NCBI GenBank assembly: GCA_003232595.1
Contig: QIIJ01000480.1
Span: forward strand, 1 to 7,036
Origin: Aurantimonadaceae bacterium
Lineage (GTDB): Bacteria > Pseudomonadota > Alphaproteobacteria > Rhizobiales > Rhizobiaceae
DNA: 7,036 bases
Reading direction: 5' to 3'
Shown piece after piece: positions 5,836 through 7,036 of this stretch. The position numbers were made by a program, and so were the translations under genes. Each line of letters opens with the position of its first letter. Position 1 is the stretch's first letter. The notes beneath the pieces were generated by a model that was given only the letters and a program-made list of their open reading frames with translations, did not search any database and was not told the DNA's origin.

Positions 5836-6562
5836 TGCTGTCTTGTTCAGAACCCGGCATCGGCCAAAAAGGGTGCGGTACGCCATCCTTGGTACGGAAG
5901 AAATATTTGCGGAATATTTCGGTATAACTTGAATAGAAATATTGCCGATTGAGGCAGAGAAAATCGTTGCGTCTGCGTTCAAACAAGTCGGGAAGCTGAT
6001 ACCAGGCCACCTTCGGACAGGAATGACAGGAATGATGGACCATGTGGTAATTGTTGTTGAGGAACAGAAAGGCAAAAAAACCTCCGCCCTCAATAATCAC
6101 CGAGCGGGCAGAAACCTTGTCGTGGGCGCGGTGCTCCAGAAATGTGCGCACCTTCAACAGCGACAAGGCACCATAAGCTGCAAGAAAATAAGCCCAGAAC
6201 GGTATTGAGGAATAGGAATTGAGCCACCAGATCAATGGCACCATGCCAATGAAATGCAACCCATAGGCCACGGCAATATTTCTGCCGCCTTTGGCAATTG
6301 CCTTGATATCGCTCTTGTAAAAAACAAAAAGAGCTATTGCCGGACCAAACAACATACGCCCGGCAAGGGTATTATTCATCACCAGCAGAGCCCGCAAGGG
6401 TTTTGACATTTTGTTCCAGACTGCCGGGTCAAGAAAGTTGGATTCCGGATCGTCATAGGGATCGGTGAGCTTTGGATTATAATGGTGTTGCAGATGTGTA
6501 TCGCGGAACCGGCGGTAGGGTAGCAGCAGCCCAAACGGGATGAACACCAATGCCTCATTCAC
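5825..6562 (-). CDS. Fatty acid desaturase-like protein, C-terminal part (frameshifted gene)
   Basis: This 245-codon frame begins at GTG 6562 and carries the second and third histidine boxes of membrane desaturases: DTHLQHH (H23, H26, H27) and NYHMVHH (H173, H176, H177). LTDPYDDPESNFLDP follows box 2. Hydrophobic segments lie at about 68-82, 97-113 and 120-136. The first histidine box is missing here and is found in the next minus-strand frame upstream (6559-6810), so the two were almost certainly one gene of about 328 codons. Joining them needs a -1 shift, equivalent to one lost G at TTG-(G)TG. The GTG start overlaps the upstream TGA (GTGA, 6559-6562), so re-initiation could still make this part as a separate chain. 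The intact enzyme would be a di-iron membrane desaturase or hydroxylase of fatty acyl or similar lipid substrates. It overlaps the PhnD-like gene downstream. Confidence 0.85.
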   Translation of the reverse strand: MNEALVFIPFGLLLPYRRFRDTHLQHHYNPKLTDPYDDPESNFLDPAVWNKMSKPLRALLVMNNTLAGRMLFGPAIALFVFYKSDIKAIAKGGRNIAVAYGLHFIGMVPLIWWLNSYSSIPFWAYFLAAYGALSLLKVRTFLEHRAHDKVSARSVIIEGGGFFAFLFLNNNYHMVHHSCHSCPKVAWYQLPDLFERRRNDFLCLNRQYFYSSYTEIFRKYFFRTKDGVPHPFWPMPGSEQDSNDG

Positions 6563-6810
6563 AATTCACTTTTAAAGGGATGGCCGTGCAAAACCTCATG
6601 TTGTAAGGATGAATGCAGAGCCAGCACAACCATTAACAATGGCACGGCAACCCAAAGCGTAATAGATGTGGCAAAAAATGTAATCAGTGGCAGGGATACC
6701 ATGCAGATCGTGATAATTCCGAAAGTTGGCCACTCAATTGGATGCCGGTTAGTGCCCGTTTTCAAGCCCTTCGGGCAATCTTCATAAAATTCAGAATGCA
6801 CTTCTATCAC
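6559..6810 (-). CDS. Fatty acid desaturase-like protein, N-terminal part (frameshifted gene)
   Basis: This 83-residue product starts at GTG 6810, which has GGGGA seven bases upstream. TTG 6834 and TTG 6816 are in-frame alternatives. It has the family's IEWPTFG entry motif (25-31), two hydrophobic stretches (about 31-47 and 50-65) and the first histidine box, HSSLQHEVLHGHP (H71, H75, H77). It ends at TGA 6561-6559, exactly where an intact protein would continue into the VNEALVF sequence that opens the next frame. The rest of the sequence on both sides of the break looks undamaged, so the break is recent, a sequencing indel, or a real split. The local sequence has no homopolymer at the junction. 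It is the first gene of the minus-strand unit, divergent from the LysR gene. Confidence 0.75.
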   Translation of the reverse strand: MIEVHSEFYEDCPKGLKTGTNRHPIEWPTFGIITICMVSLPLITFFATSITLWVAVPLLMVVLALHSSLQHEVLHGHPFKSEL

Positions 6811-6869
6811 AGACAATTCCCCGGTTATCAGCAACCTATATCAAAAGATTTACCTTTCAAAAAACCAAT

Positions 6870-6893
6870 TTTTCTAGCTATATAGATAGAAAA
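6870..6893. promoter_or_regulatory. 24-bp near-palindrome, candidate LysR operator
   Basis: The left arm TTTTCTA (6870-6876) mirrors the right arm TAGAAAA (6887-6893), and the centre CTATATAG (6878-6885) is itself a perfect palindrome; only the 6877/6886 pair mismatches. It lies in the 104-bp divergent region between the desaturase and LysR starts, ending 21 bp before the LysR ATG. LysR proteins commonly bind AT-rich dyads in such positions and control both themselves and the divergent gene. Confidence 0.6.
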
Positions 6894-6914
6894 CCTTGTT
6901 AATGGAGATGAAAA

Positions 6915-7036
6915 ATGAACACCCTACCGTCTTTAAAAGGGTTGCGAGCTTTTGAATCAGCGGCACGCAAGGGCAGTTTTGCAGCAGCAGCAACGGAATT
7001 ATCGGTATCTCCTGCAGCCATTGGTCAGCTGGTTCG
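6915..7036 (+). CDS. LysR family transcriptional regulator (N-terminus only)
   Basis: The first 40 codons are visible before the right edge. The sequence LPSLKGLRAFESAARKGSF, then AAAATELSVSPAAIGQLVR, is the start of a LysR winged helix-turn-helix of the GcvA-like type, with the recognition helix around SPAAIGQLVR. ATG 6915 is chosen because GGAGA (6904-6908) lies six bases upstream; ATG 6902 and 6908 are not in a productive arrangement. The effector domain is outside the window, so the ligand cannot be inferred. Divergent placement suggests it controls the desaturase/PhnD-like unit. Confidence 0.9.
   Translation, partial: MNTLPSLKGLRAFESAARKGSFAAAATELSVSPAAIGQLV

Noticed and set aside
6559..6590. 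Programmed -1 ribosomal frameshift in the desaturase
   Set aside because: TTTAAAA lies nearby, but it is not in the X XXY YYZ phase, and the -1 frame has stops (TAA and TGA) between it and the junction. Slippage would have to occur right at TTG-TGA, where pairing in the shifted frame is poor.

Overview
The window looks like ordinary chromosome of an alphaproteobacterium, most likely a Rhizobiales/Hyphomicrobiales-type organism. This is inferred from protein style (rhizobial-type Fe superoxide dismutase, c556-like cytochrome, RskA-type anti-sigma factor, GcvA-like LysR regulator) and moderate GC; no marker gene is present. I see no tRNA, rRNA, CRISPR array, insertion sequence or phage gene.

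Layout from left to right. (1) Bases 1-1359, minus strand: a two-gene cytochrome operon, with a class II c556-type cytochrome first and a membrane-anchored dihaem cytochrome c second, cut by the left edge. A sigma70-like promoter and two tandem dyads lie upstream (1448-1530). (2) 1718-2320, minus strand: sodB (Fe-type superoxide dismutase) with a good promoter at 2392-2420 and a hairpin after its stop. (3) 2484-4965, plus strand: an ECF sigma factor, its RskA-like membrane anti-sigma factor (ATGA overlap), a secreted fasciclin (FAS1) protein and a Tat-exported MsrB methionine sulfoxide reductase. (4) 5038-6810, minus strand: a fatty-acid-desaturase-like gene broken by a one-base frameshift, overlapping a PhnD-like solute-binding-fold gene that has no signal peptide. 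A strong hairpin at 4989-5022 separates it from msrB, which converges on it. (5) 6915-7036, plus strand: the start of a divergent LysR regulator, with a 24-bp near-palindrome in the shared promoter region.

Read together, the centre of the window is an oxidative and envelope stress cluster. SodB removes cytoplasmic superoxide. The sigma/anti-sigma pair senses an envelope or periplasmic signal. FAS1 and MsrB are exported products that probably belong to the response. The sigma-RskA-FAS1 arrangement parallels the mycobacterial SigK/RskA system, which controls the FAS1 proteins MPT70/MPT83. The right-hand module (LysR, desaturase, signal-less PhnD-like protein) looks like a small regulated unit of unknown substrate.
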